The translations under genes and the position numbers were made by a program. The notes below the pieces were generated by a model, which was not told the DNA's origin, ran no database searches, and saw only the letters and a list, made by a program, of their open reading frames with translations. From Verrucomicrobiia bacterium DG1235 (GTDB lineage: Bacteria; Verrucomicrobiota; Verrucomicrobiia; Opitutales; Opitutaceae), in assembly GCA_000155695.1 (NCBI GenBank), contig DS990592.1:3596335-3660334 (forward strand): a DNA stretch of 64,000 nucleotides, in the 5' to 3' direction. Positions 1-8,683 of the stretch are shown in pieces; within the stretch, counting starts at the first letter, position 1; the number at the start of each line of letters is the position of its first letter.

Positions 1-2
1 AT

Positions 3-659
3 TACAAAGCGGACATCGTCAGAGTGGATACCAGCGCGCCCGACCTTGGCGAACCCCTTATCTACCACCCAGAAACGCCAAAGCTGAAGAGCTTCTCCCA
101 ACACCTTCCCGCTTCCCACGACGCCTTGATCAACGCCGACTTCCCAAAAGTAAACTTTCACCACTGGACAAGCGGCAAGTCGCGAGTCCTAACCGTCAGC
201 TCTCGCCAGTGGCCCATCCTAAGATGGGACTTTGAATCCGACACGCAAACGCAAGCCACCGGACCCGGCGTGCTAGAACTGACAACCCACTCCATCGCAA
301 AAGGAGGAAACTACATTGCGCCGTTCGGCGAAGATCTAGGAGTCGAATTTGGCAAGATTCGTATCATAGAAGTATTCGAAGGCGACCCCGCATGGGATCA
401 ATCAACCGTGACCTATCGAAGCTTCACTCAAGGCGCCGACATCGAGACCCTCATAAACAGCCAAATGATTTTCGACACCGCACTCGCCGAAAAGGACGGA
501 GACAAAACCTACATCACCCTCTCTCGCCCCGTCATGCAGCGCCTCCTCGACGGCACCACCAAAGGCCTCATCATCCGCCCCCTCGGCGCCATTGAAGCCT
601 CCATCTACGATTCCGAAGACTCAAACAGCGCCAACGCCCCGACACTTCACTTTAACTAG
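3..659 (+). CDS. C-terminal part of a secreted protein, cut by the window edge
   Basis: The reading frame is open from the first bases of the window, so the gene starts upstream and a GTG at 24 is probably internal. The visible 218 or so residues look like a beta-sandwich extracellular module. They contain a stretch about a locus that must not repeat ('DPAWDQSTVTYRSF') and end with 'KGLIIRPLGAIEASIYDSED' followed by 'APTLHFN'. This pattern recalls DNRLRE/carbohydrate-binding-like C-terminal domains of secreted proteins. No catalytic motif is visible in this part. The convergent gene pair on the other strand ends 44 bases downstream. Function is not known; the domain assignment is an inference from pattern memory only. 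Confidence 0.55.
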   Translation, partial: YKADIVRVDTSAPDLGEPLIYHPETPKLKSFSQHLPASHDALINADFPKVNFHHWTSGKSRVLTVSSRQWPILRWDFESDTQTQATGPGVLELTTHSIAKGGNYIAPFGEDLGVEFGKIRIIEVFEGDPAWDQSTVTYRSFTQGADIETLINSQMIFDTALAEKDGDKTYITLSRPVMQRLLDGTTKGLIIRPLGAIEASIYDSEDSNSANAPTLHFN

Positions 660-702
660 CGTTGCCTCAGGGCGTGCTTGTCACGCGATCAAAGACAGGA
701 AA

Positions 703-1500
703 CTACGGCCGATAGGTCAGCCTCTCGACATCTCCCTTCTTCGCCAAGAAAACGTGGTCAAGACTGTAGTAACCAAGCAATCCCGTTCCATCCTTGAACT
801 GGAACGATAAGGTCACGTTAAAAGCGTCGCCAAACGCCGGCGGCATCCTGAAGCTCAAACAATACGGCTGCCAATCCTTCGTTACCGCGACCGGCACATG
901 ATCTAGTCCAATCGTATACGGAACCGTGCTCGGAACCCCGACCAAGCCTGCATACGAAGAAGACGTCATATTAACGACAAGCTCATTGTTTGCCACCCGA
1001 TTTGAGCGTACAAAGAAAAACAGCATGTATTCCGTGTCTTGCTCTAAGACTAAGTTGGACTGACTAATTTTCGCCGTCGTCGGACCCGCCGGGAAGAACA
1101 TACGCCCGCAACGAATCCCCTCCATCGGATCTTCGCCGCTCACATACGCCTGCAAACGCAGGCGCTCCCAACTTGCCACACCATCCTCAAAGCCGCCATT
1201 TTGTATAACATTGATACTTGGCAGAAGCGTACCCGGCGTCGCTATCTCTTGTATATTCGATGGCGCAGAAACTCTACCAAGATGATCGAACGCCATTACC
1301 GTATAGTGATAAATCCCATCGAGACTCAATCCATAGTCAAAGAACGAAGTTTCGGTCGTCATCCCCACTTCAACCCCATCTCTATAAACGAAATAGCCGA
1401 TATCGACGAATTCCGTATCAGGCGCCTCCCAGGTAAGACACACTCCTGTCTCAGTCGCCATTCTACCTATCAAAGCAGACGGCGCTGCAAGCGGGTCCAA
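703..1500 (-). CDS. Distal part of a frameshifted CBM/FN3 surface protein (FN3 + CBM4/9)
   Basis: This frame begins with an FN3 domain ('DPLAAPSALIG' through 'ATPGTLLPS', about residues 2-90). A CBM4/9-like jelly roll follows, opened by 'NGGFEDGVASWERL', and the protein ends at 'LTYRP'. It has no signal peptide, and its TTG 'start' lies inside the preceding gene. The FN3 linker matches the in-frame linker of the upstream gene ('SGAPDRPAAPTEF'), so this is best read as the 3' part of one 851-residue protein. One missing T on the coding strand at about 1498-1502 (GCTTGG for GCTTTGG) would account for the break. Taken alone it is unlikely to be translated as a secreted product. Confidence 0.6.
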   Translation of the reverse strand: MDPLAAPSALIGRMATETGVCLTWEAPDTEFVDIGYFVYRDGVEVGMTTETSFFDYGLSLDGIYHYTVMAFDHLGRVSAPSNIQEIATPGTLLPSINVIQNGGFEDGVASWERLRLQAYVSGEDPMEGIRCGRMFFPAGPTTAKISQSNLVLEQDTEYMLFFFVRSNRVANNELVVNMTSSSYAGLVGVPSTVPYTIGLDHVPVAVTKDWQPYCLSFRMPPAFGDAFNVTLSFQFKDGTGLLGYYSLDHVFLAKKGDVERLTYRP

Positions 1501-3257
1501 GCATCAGTATCGACTAGCGATAGCCTAATCCCGTCAAAGTCATAACACTGCAGCGGCCGATATTCCGTGCCTATCCTGAACAGCAATCTTCCTTCATAAA
1601 CCGGCACGCCAAAATCGGGAGTCTCAAATACCAGACTGTAACGAGTCCAATCCGACTTGAGATCCAAGGATACTCCTTCAAGCCCTTGATCCAAAACGAC
1701 TTCAACATCGTCCCCTAAACTTGAAGCTGCCAAAAACGACAAGCGATACGTCGTGCTAGGAAACAAGGGAATCCCACTTTGGGCCAACAGCGTTTCACCT
1801 CCCCAACCCTCCTTGCAAATAGAGGCGTACCAATCGGGGCCAATTCCTTCTTTGTCTACTGCTACCTGAGAAGGTCCTATAGACCAAAAGTCATTTCCTG
1901 AACTAAAACTTCCATTCTTTATATAATTGCTTGGCCAAACCGTAGTTACCTCAAACGGAACAGACATGTCCGACTCCTTGCCATCTACGTCAACAGTTAC
2001 AATTTGATACTCATAACTTTCCAGCATCTCGAGATCCAAATCAAAGTAAACATTCCGTCCACTCGATCCAACATACTCTCCATCTCTGTAGATAAGATAG
2101 CCTAAGATACTTTCGTGATCAGGCACCTCCCACATCACTCCAGCGCGTGAATCGGTCACGAGCAAAGACTTAAATTCCGTAGGCGCTGCCGGTCGATCTG
2201 GTGCTCCACTCACCAGTGGAAGAATTGAAACATCGTCAAAACAGTACCGTTCATAACTCGTAGCATCATCCGCCAACCAAAAAAACAGCTTTCCATCGCG
2301 AACCGGGCTACTAAATCCTTTTGTAGTAAACGGATGCAAAAAGACATCCCAAGCCGGAGTGATAGCGAAACGGGCCGAATTCCTGTTGATTCCATAGTCA
2401 ATATAAGGCGTCGAGTTATTTGACAACGAGACTCCCAAATTATTTCCAAAATCTGAATACGCGGCAAACGTTAGTATATATTGAGCATACGGCTCCAAAT
2501 GAATACCCCTTTGAAGCAACTGTGTGTTTGTCCCCGTAGCCTCAAAATCTACTTCGAAACCTCTCCGAGAGGTATAACCAGGTTCAATGACATTCGCCGC
2601 AGCTATACCGTTCGTATAAAAATACCAAGGATCCATCCCATCCTCAAACCCGCCATTCGCTACCAGCGAAATCGGCGCGTTTGAATCTGGCACACTATAG
2701 CCAGTCGAAAATTTAAAGTCATCCCATTGTGCCCAATCCAAATCATCGCCGACATCATCAATCCACTCATAAGGATAATCAATATATGGAATATTTAAAT
2801 ATTCCCATCCATAATTCCAGTCCGCCGTTATACCCCTAAGATAAGAAGAACCGTAAATAGCTACACTCCTCCGGACTCCCCTAGAGTTCGGATTCTCTAC
2901 GTCCAAAAAGATCATCCAAGTATCATTAAAGTCGTCCAACTCAGCCCGTACTGAGCCATACAACTCGGAAAGCAACGCATCCCGAGAGAGCAACTTGCAC
3001 TCCTCCTCAGTTTTCGAAACCTGCACCCAAGTAACAGGATCCGGAGCTAGCCAAAAACTCTGACCTCCATTCTCTGCAGCAAGCTTTTCCTGCAAAGCAA
3101 ATGCTGCAGACAAAACACCCCGCTCATAGTGCGGTTTATAATAAACATCTGAGGGAGTAACATAGACAAAATGGACAAGCCCCTGATTATCAGGAAACGA
3201 CGACGCCATCGCGACAAACATAAAAAGCGATACTATTAAAGAACATACTATTTTCAT
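1470..3257 (-). CDS. Secreted multi-module carbohydrate-binding protein, frameshifted 3' end
   Basis: A signal peptide (residues 1-20, 'MKIVCSLIVSLFMFVAMASS') is followed by an unassigned domain of about 180 residues beginning 'GLVHFVYVTPSD'. Then come CBM4/9 ('NGGFEDGMDPWYFY'), FN3 ('APDRPAAPTEF', with 'GYLIYRDGEYVG'), a second CBM4/9 ('NGSFSSGNDFWSIG') and a short out-of-place tail 'AWTRLQRRLL'. That tail replaces the expected FN3 domain, which continues in the next frame (703-1500). The N-terminal domain resembles a truncated piece of a larger secreted family that starts 'VHxxYVxPSD'; this is weak inference. Start chosen for the signal peptide. The likely role is binding polysaccharide outside the cell; no hydrolase motif is seen. 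Confidence 0.75.
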   Translation of the reverse strand: MKIVCSLIVSLFMFVAMASSFPDNQGLVHFVYVTPSDVYYKPHYERGVLSAAFALQEKLAAENGGQSFWLAPDPVTWVQVSKTEEECKLLSRDALLSELYGSVRAELDDFNDTWMIFLDVENPNSRGVRRSVAIYGSSYLRGITADWNYGWEYLNIPYIDYPYEWIDDVGDDLDWAQWDDFKFSTGYSVPDSNAPISLVANGGFEDGMDPWYFYTNGIAAANVIEPGYTSRRGFEVDFEATGTNTQLLQRGIHLEPYAQYILTFAAYSDFGNNLGVSLSNNSTPYIDYGINRNSARFAITPAWDVFLHPFTTKGFSSPVRDGKLFFWLADDATSYERYCFDDVSILPLVSGAPDRPAAPTEFKSLLVTDSRAGVMWEVPDHESILGYLIYRDGEYVGSSGRNVYFDLDLEMLESYEYQIVTVDVDGKESDMSVPFEVTTVWPSNYIKNGSFSSGNDFWSIGPSQVAVDKEGIGPDWYASICKEGWGGETLLAQSGIPLFPSTTYRLSFLAASSLGDDVEVVLDQGLEGVSLDLKSDWTRYSLVFETPDFGVPVYEGRLLFRIGTEYRPLQCYDFDGIRLSLVDTDAWTRLQRRLL

Positions 3258-3703
3258 TAGATTTTCTTACACCTCCGCATTAGGCGTAATACTAGCAAGC
3301 GACAGGTACTAGATTCAAATATAAAGCCCGACGACGATCCGAATGAAAATAGACTTATAAAAATATTAAATTTCTACATATCAGTCGAAACACCAACCTA
3401 TCGATCTATTTAAAACTAAGACAAACCTTAGAATTTCTCTAACCCCCCGTTCAATATTACTCTAGGAATCCATCTAGCATTCATATTCAACTACTCTAAG
3501 AGCAATGTATTTACTAGAACGCGTACCATATTACCCAAATGAAATACTGCGGCACACGATAACCGAGCAAAAACCAGAAGGGAACACTTGCGATAAGGTG
3601 TTGAACTGCATACATCTGCAATCGTATATTCCGTTTCCAACCCTTTCTGTACACAAAGCCCTGACTCTAGATGTTTCACCATCTCCTCAACACCCTCCCT
3701 GCC
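3258..3703. other. AT-rich intergenic gap
   Basis: This 446-base gap separates two divergently transcribed secreted-protein genes and is clearly AT-richer than its flanks. It must hold both promoters, but I cannot pick out convincing -35/-10 pairs. Small frames here have no coding character and no RNA gene was recognised. Confidence 0.5.
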
Positions 3704-3931
3704 ATGAAACGGAAGCCGAAGCTAGCCATCATCCCATTCGTTGCCTTGGCAAGCGTCCTTCTTTCCTCTTGCGCAAACGTATCCATTTCTCAGCAAGGAC
3801 TCGTCTCTAAACCCAACGTCGCCCTCGATGACCAATCCGCCTTTCTGGAAGACTCGGTGCTCGTCGGCCAAACCGAGCCTGGATCCGGCACCGGCGGAAA
3901 CGCAGCAGGAGGCTGCGTTTCATGCAAATAG
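3704..3931 (+). CDS. Small Gly/Cys-tailed lipoprotein, DUF4266-like
   Basis: This 75-residue protein has a lipoprotein signal ('VLLSSC', lipidated Cys23) and a short body. The tail is glycine-rich and ends 'GGNAAGGCVSCK', with two cysteines in a CxxC. Size, lipobox and the G-rich Cys tail match the DUF4266 family. In other marine bacteria I recall that family next to a DUF3570 beta-barrel, a thioredoxin-like protein and ApbE. ATG 3704 is preferred over the in-frame ATG at 3671 because it sits directly before the Lys-rich signal peptide. The next gene starts inside this one (10-base overlap), implying co-translation. No function is established; the terminal CxxC suggests thiol redox or metal handling at a membrane surface. 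Confidence 0.7.
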   Translation: MKRKPKLAIIPFVALASVLLSSCANVSISQQGLVSKPNVALDDQSAFLEDSVLVGQTEPGSGTGGNAAGGCVSCK

Positions 3932-5766
3932 GGAAAGCGATACGCTGCATGCCGAGAATGCCTCGCCTCGGGGGAACCCTCTTCGCCCTCTACCTTTCAT
4001 GCGCCAGCCTCAACTCTAGTGAGACAACACCTTCCTTGATCCATCCCTTCACGCTCAAATCTATCACAAACCCTGAAGCCAACTTCAATTCAAGCTCAGA
4101 CCCTGACTCCATTATCGTCTTGGATTTCTTCGCCCATTGGTGCGGACCCTGTATTGAAGTTTCACATACAGTCGAAACTCAACTCTCACAATACTTCAAA
4201 TCAAAAGGAACACCAGAAGACAGCCGGCATGTACACGTTTTAGCGGTTAACGTAGATCAAACGTCCGTTCGGCGCACCCTGCGCTTTATGGACTCCGCCG
4301 GATTGACCGAAGCCTACGAAGACCCGGACGAAACTTTCTTCAACACCCTCGATCCACCCGGCCTTCCCTACATCGTGGTTCTTGGTCCACAGCAAGAAAA
4401 CGGACGACACATACTACACCAATCCGCCGGAAAGATCGATGTCCAGAAACTCAAGAATCTCGTCGAAAACGCTGCCTCAGTCCCAAAGATCATCGCACAA
4501 GCCAAACCAGAACGCCCCCAGTCGCAATACCTGCCCCCAATCGAAGATAAACCACACTTAGCGGAAACGGAGCCTTCTCCTACTCCCGCAACTTCGCCCA
4601 CAAGCAATCTGACCAAGCAAAACAAGCCTCCAGAATCAGCGTCCACTACAACAGCAACCAACAACCCTCCCCCCAAAGAAACCGTAATCGCCTCATCCCC
4701 GACAACCCCAGCTCCTTCACCCTCCGCAAAACCCTACCGCCACGTGCTCGCCTCCGTATACGAAAGCATGCGCACCGACGACCTAAGCCTCGCCCAGTGG
4801 GATTCGAAATGGAGCGTTGCGCATTCCAACTGGACCTTGGAACAGAATCTCACAATCGCGCGCATAGACCTCGATTTCCTCCCCTCAGACCGCGTCCTAA
4901 TCGGCCAAGCAAACCAAATCGAGGAAACCCGGGCCGCCGCATCCACCGCCCTTGTATTTGACCGCGCGCGCAGCTCCTACGAAATACACGCCGGAGCCAG
5001 CCGAGGCTTCCAGGACTATCGCTCCTTTTGGTTAGCCGAATTCTATCGTCAAGGCTTCCAACACGACCCTGCCTACCAAGACATCACTCCTAGCATGTAC
5101 ACTGGGGGCGTATCCGCATCATGGAACTTACCAGACAACCAGGGCAGGTTCAGCTTCTCGGCAGACTATCAGAAGGACAAAGTCTCGCCCCCCTACGAAC
5201 GAGTTATTCCAGAAGACCCACGCGAGCCCATCTATACCGACACAGGATTGATAGAACTCCACACCTACGCCGCGTCGGGAACCCTGCAACGCATCATAAA
5301 CAGGCGAAACCTCGCAAACATGGGTATCGCTATTTCGGATACAACAGGCCGCGACCTACGCGCCAATATCGACTTTAACTGGAAAAGCGTATGGGGCGAG
5401 CACTGGGTCAGCACCCTTCGCGGCAACGTCGTCGAAGAATCCGAAATATTCAGCTCCAGCTCCGCAGAGTTCGGCCTAGAACGCGACTGGGACGATCGCT
5501 GGTTCATCGGTGCCTCCTACCGCGTCTATGAGGACGAAGGCACCGTACAGGATCTCACAATCGTCTCTGCGGAAGCTCCGCCCCTGGAAACCAGCCGCTT
5601 TGGCCTGCGCTTCATCTACCGCGGCGAACGCCATACCGCTAGCCTAGCCTGGCATCGGTACTCAAGCCGGTACGACGAACTCGGCGCTAATTCATTCCAG
5701 TTCGAAAATCTCTACCGAGACAGAGATTGGGATGCGATTCGCCTCTCATTCTCCGCCTCCTTCTAG
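3922..5766 (+). CDS. Thioredoxin domain fused to an outer-membrane beta-barrel
   Basis: This is a 614-residue fusion. After an N-terminal signal segment (start at 3922, or at 3949 or 3958) comes a thioredoxin fold with 'FFAHWCGPC' (Cys74/Cys77) and a cis-Pro region 'PPGLPYIVVLG'. A low-complexity Pro/Thr/Ser linker (about 205-265) follows. The last 340 or so residues alternate hydrophobic and aromatic strands and end in 'LSFSASF', the terminal Phe typical of outer-membrane barrels. The barrel begins 'SVYESMRTDDLSLAQWD' and looks DUF3570-like. The thioredoxin would sit in the periplasm, tethered to the barrel. The preceding DUF4266-like lipoprotein overlaps by 10 bases and another thioredoxin protein follows after 21 bases, so the three form one unit. 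The fusion order is unusual; families usually encode these parts separately. Confidence 0.75.
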   Translation: MQIGKAIRCMPRMPRLGGTLFALYLSCASLNSSETTPSLIHPFTLKSITNPEANFNSSSDPDSIIVLDFFAHWCGPCIEVSHTVETQLSQYFKSKGTPEDSRHVHVLAVNVDQTSVRRTLRFMDSAGLTEAYEDPDETFFNTLDPPGLPYIVVLGPQQENGRHILHQSAGKIDVQKLKNLVENAASVPKIIAQAKPERPQSQYLPPIEDKPHLAETEPSPTPATSPTSNLTKQNKPPESASTTTATNNPPPKETVIASSPTTPAPSPSAKPYRHVLASVYESMRTDDLSLAQWDSKWSVAHSNWTLEQNLTIARIDLDFLPSDRVLIGQANQIEETRAAASTALVFDRARSSYEIHAGASRGFQDYRSFWLAEFYRQGFQHDPAYQDITPSMYTGGVSASWNLPDNQGRFSFSADYQKDKVSPPYERVIPEDPREPIYTDTGLIELHTYAASGTLQRIINRRNLANMGIAISDTTGRDLRANIDFNWKSVWGEHWVSTLRGNVVEESEIFSSSSAEFGLERDWDDRWFIGASYRVYEDEGTVQDLTIVSAEAPPLETSRFGLRFIYRGERHTASLAWHRYSSRYDELGANSFQFENLYRDRDWDAIRLSFSASF

Positions 5767-5787
5767 GAATCCAAAAATTGAATACTC

Positions 5788-7392
5788 ATGAAGCTGCTAC
5801 CCAACTCTCGGCTCTTCTCAACTCCTCTGTTGATTCTCGTGATCGCGATCGCTCACCAATCCCTCTACGGCCAACATCGCACCGGCTCCATCGCGCCCGA
5901 CTTCACCCTGCCCATCTGGTCGGAAACCGAAAGCATGAGCCTCTACGACCTTGAGGGCTCAATCATCGTGCTCGATTTCTTCGCCTACTGGTGCGGTCCC
6001 TGCCAGACGTCCAGCCCCGATCTCGAGGAAAATATCCAACGCTACTACGACGCTCTGAATGGCACCCCCAACGGCATCCCCGTTCACGTCCTTCCCATCA
6101 ATATCGAAAGCGACAGCCCATCCCAAACAAACAACTTCATCGAGTCAGCCGGCCTAGCATTCGCCCTCGACGACAGCGAAGAGCGCTCCGTCTACGCCCA
6201 CTACTCGACCGGCGGCATCCCTCTCTTCGTCATCATAAACGGTGTCGCCGGATCCCCCTCCCATCAACAATGGGAAGTCGTCTACCATCAAGCCGGATAC
6301 GCGGGGGCCACAGCCTTCCGCGATACAATCCAAAGCGTTCAAGCCTCCAGCATCGACCCAAGCGCCCTTCCCGAGTTCACCACCCTTCCCCCTCCCATCG
6401 CGATCGGAACCATAGGCGACAGACTAGAAATCACAGTCAATGCCATCGCCCCAGTATCGATCGACTACTCCTGGCGTCGAGCCGGCAGCGACCAAACCAT
6501 AGCTAGCGGCAAAACCCTTGAATTTGACGAGCTCAACGCCACCGACACCGGCGCCTACGAAGCTGTGCTCACCAGCCAAAACGGAACAACGATCTCACCG
6601 CCTTTCGAAATCTTCGCTCACCTCCCCGGCAAGCGACTCGAAGCCGCGTCCACCCTCTCAAACCCGAGTGTGATTCCAGACCTGTCAGGAACGCCCGTCT
6701 TCAGCGAGTTCACACTCGAGATTCCCGATGATCAAATGGAACACTCGATCGAATACTTATATATAAACCTCAATATAGAACACGCCTATCGCGGGGACTT
6801 AAGCATCGAGCTCGAGTCGCCCGAAAATGAACGCGTCATCTTAAAGCAAGCTGATGGTTCGGATGCCGAAAACGACATATCCTGGACAAAGCTCAAGGTG
6901 GAAGGATTCGAAGGAAACAACCCTGCCGGCCTCTGGACCCTTCGAGTTGCTGACAACTTCGAGCAAGACAGTGGCTTTCTAAACAGCTGGCGATTGTCCA
7001 TTCAAGTCGACTCAAACCACTCCTTCAGCTCCTGGCTATCGAAACAAGGCTTTTCAAATGCCACCACAGATCCAACCCTCGATCACGACAACGACGGAAC
7101 TTGCCTTCTCCAGGAGTACGCTCTGCGAATGGACGGTCCACTCGTACATATGGACTTTTTGAATACATCGAAAACACGAGCTATCGGTCTAGACTTTCAA
7201 AGCCCCTTCGGACGCGCCGACGTCCAATACCTACTTGAGGTTTCCGAAGATATGGAATCATGGACCCTCATCAACTATTCAGCATCGGATCTAGACGATG
7301 ATTCCCAAACGCATAGAGCATTATATACCCTTCCTGAAAACAGAGAAACAGTCTTCGTTCGCCTGATCTGCGAACTTATACCAGAAAATTAA
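5788..7392 (+). CDS. Secreted TlpA-like thioredoxin with Ig-like and P-domain modules
   Basis: A signal peptide (residues 1-28) leads into an AhpC/TlpA-type thioredoxin domain ('GSIAPDFTLPIW', 'FFAYWCGPC', Cys69/Cys72, 'STGGIPLFVIING'). An immunoglobulin-like domain follows ('DYSWRRAGSDQTIASGKTL', 'TDTGAYEAVL'). Next is a proprotein-convertase P-domain ('HAYRGDLSIELESPENE', 'NPAGLWTLRVADNF'). The end has the 'LDHDNDGTCLLQEYALRMDG' and 'YLLEVSEDMESW' modules common at the C-termini of verrucomicrobial secreted proteins. P-domains usually stabilise subtilisin-like proteases, yet no protease is present. It lies 21 bases after the thioredoxin-barrel gene and its thioredoxin is similar to that one ('DFFAxWCGPC' in both), so both probably act in one extracytoplasmic thiol pathway. 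The role is inferred. Confidence 0.8.
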   Translation: MKLLPNSRLFSTPLLILVIAIAHQSLYGQHRTGSIAPDFTLPIWSETESMSLYDLEGSIIVLDFFAYWCGPCQTSSPDLEENIQRYYDALNGTPNGIPVHVLPINIESDSPSQTNNFIESAGLAFALDDSEERSVYAHYSTGGIPLFVIINGVAGSPSHQQWEVVYHQAGYAGATAFRDTIQSVQASSIDPSALPEFTTLPPPIAIGTIGDRLEITVNAIAPVSIDYSWRRAGSDQTIASGKTLEFDELNATDTGAYEAVLTSQNGTTISPPFEIFAHLPGKRLEAASTLSNPSVIPDLSGTPVFSEFTLEIPDDQMEHSIEYLYINLNIEHAYRGDLSIELESPENERVILKQADGSDAENDISWTKLKVEGFEGNNPAGLWTLRVADNFEQDSGFLNSWRLSIQVDSNHSFSSWLSKQGFSNATTDPTLDHDNDGTCLLQEYALRMDGPLVHMDFLNTSKTRAIGLDFQSPFGRADVQYLLEVSEDMESWTLINYSASDLDDDSQTHRALYTLPENRETVFVRLICELIPEN

Positions 7393-7411
7393 TAGTATCG
7401 TTTTCATCTAT

Positions 7412-7443
7412 CAAAAAGCCGCCACGAACTCCTCGTGACGGCT
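7412..7443 (-). terminator. Rho-independent terminator of the beta-propeller gene
   Basis: An 11-base stem (7417-7427 with 7433-7443, one G-T pair) encloses a 5-base loop. In the minus-strand transcript a run of five U follows directly. It lies between two convergent genes and serves the minus-strand one. Confidence 0.75.
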
Positions 7444-7477
7444 AAACTGAGATCAATCTAAAATCTGTTACCCAGCG

Positions 7478-8437
7478 CTACATGCCTCCCAAAAGGTAAA
7501 GCGGAGTAGCGCACGCGATCACGCCAGCCTTCGTACAGGTCCAGTAGACCTTGCCTTGCGGAGTCACTGTCACATCCGCCGGCAGCGGAAACCCTACAGA
7601 CACATTGCACATCTCCATAGTCCGGAGGTTCAACTCGACAACGCGATTGGTGCCACCTTCAGCCCCACTGACTCCTGGAGTCGGCAATTCAGTGAAGTAA
7701 AGCTTCCTCCCCAAATAATCGATCGCAATCCCAGTCGGATTCTCCAATCCATCCTTCAAAACGCTAATCACTCCCGCTGGAGTACGCTTCACGATTACAC
7801 CAGCCGTAGCGCAAGTCCAGTAAGCCGTGCCATCACGAGCAATCACAATATCAGTAGGAGCAGGCTCGTGACCTGATATAAGAGATATGTTGTATCCGTC
7901 TGATACTGACACCATATTCGCTCCCATCACCCCCGGATCGGGCAACTCAGTAAATAGCACATCTCCATTCGTATCCACAGTGATACCATTGGGACTCATC
8001 AAGAATTCTACATCCTCCGCCATAGGATCGGCAGGAAGAAAAAACGACTTACCGTACTTTTGATTATATTTAAGAATCACACCCGCAGTCATACAGGTCC
8101 AATAGACGTTTTTTCTGTCATCCACAGCGATGTTCACGGGATACGGCTCTCCCTCGCTGATCATTGCAATCCCCCGATTGGATAGCTTCAGCCTTTTCAC
8201 AGTGTTCATACCACCATCTGTTCCGAAAACTCCCGGCGTAGGAACTTCTGAAAAATAGAGTATATCATTGGATCCGGCAGCAATTGCAGTCGGCTTGTCT
8301 AAACCATCGACAACGATTCGTATATCAAACTGGGAGGATTTCGCGGACAAAGCAGCGGTCAAACAGAGAACGAAGGCCAGAAGGCCTGTGGCTCGTCCAA
8401 GACGAGCTGAAGAAAACAAGGTATTGGAGTACGACAT
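7478..8437 (-). CDS. Secreted NHL/SMP-30-like beta-propeller protein
   Basis: A 319-residue protein with a signal peptide (cleavage near 'ALSAKSS') and alternating repeats of about 45 residues. One repeat type carries 'YFSEVPTPGVFG' / 'LFTELPDPGVMG' / 'YFTELPTPGVSG'; the other carries 'VYWTCMTAGVILK' / 'AYWTCATAGVIVK' / 'VYWTCTKAGVIAC'. Each repeat contains a 'G..(P)T(G/D)IAID..G..(Y/L)F' blade motif. This fits a six-bladed NHL or SMP-30-type propeller (ScyD-like proteins are similar). Every second blade has an invariant Trp-Thr-Cys, giving three regularly spaced cysteines. Propellers of this kind bind ligands or act as lactonases; no metal site was identified with certainty. It stands alone between a convergent and a divergent gene. 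Confidence 0.75.
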   Translation of the reverse strand: MSYSNTLFSSARLGRATGLLAFVLCLTAALSAKSSQFDIRIVVDGLDKPTAIAAGSNDILYFSEVPTPGVFGTDGGMNTVKRLKLSNRGIAMISEGEPYPVNIAVDDRKNVYWTCMTAGVILKYNQKYGKSFFLPADPMAEDVEFLMSPNGITVDTNGDVLFTELPDPGVMGANMVSVSDGYNISLISGHEPAPTDIVIARDGTAYWTCATAGVIVKRTPAGVISVLKDGLENPTGIAIDYLGRKLYFTELPTPGVSGAEGGTNRVVELNLRTMEMCNVSVGFPLPADVTVTPQGKVYWTCTKAGVIACATPLYLLGGM

Positions 8438-8683
8438 TTTGAATTTCTCTAGTGGATTGAGATTACAAGAATCCTCTATCGAGAATTAATAGAAGTTGTG
8501 TTCAGCTACACAGAATCAAAGAACTCGCCACTTATTCCCGATTTTCCATGGAAACACATATTTTTTCGAAAAAGCCCCAATTCCCTACGTAAATGCCGTC
8601 GTATAAAATCGCTGAGACAAGGAAAACACTTAGTGTATTATAAAATTGCAGCGACTCGCTCACCGGCATGAACTTGCCATGCT

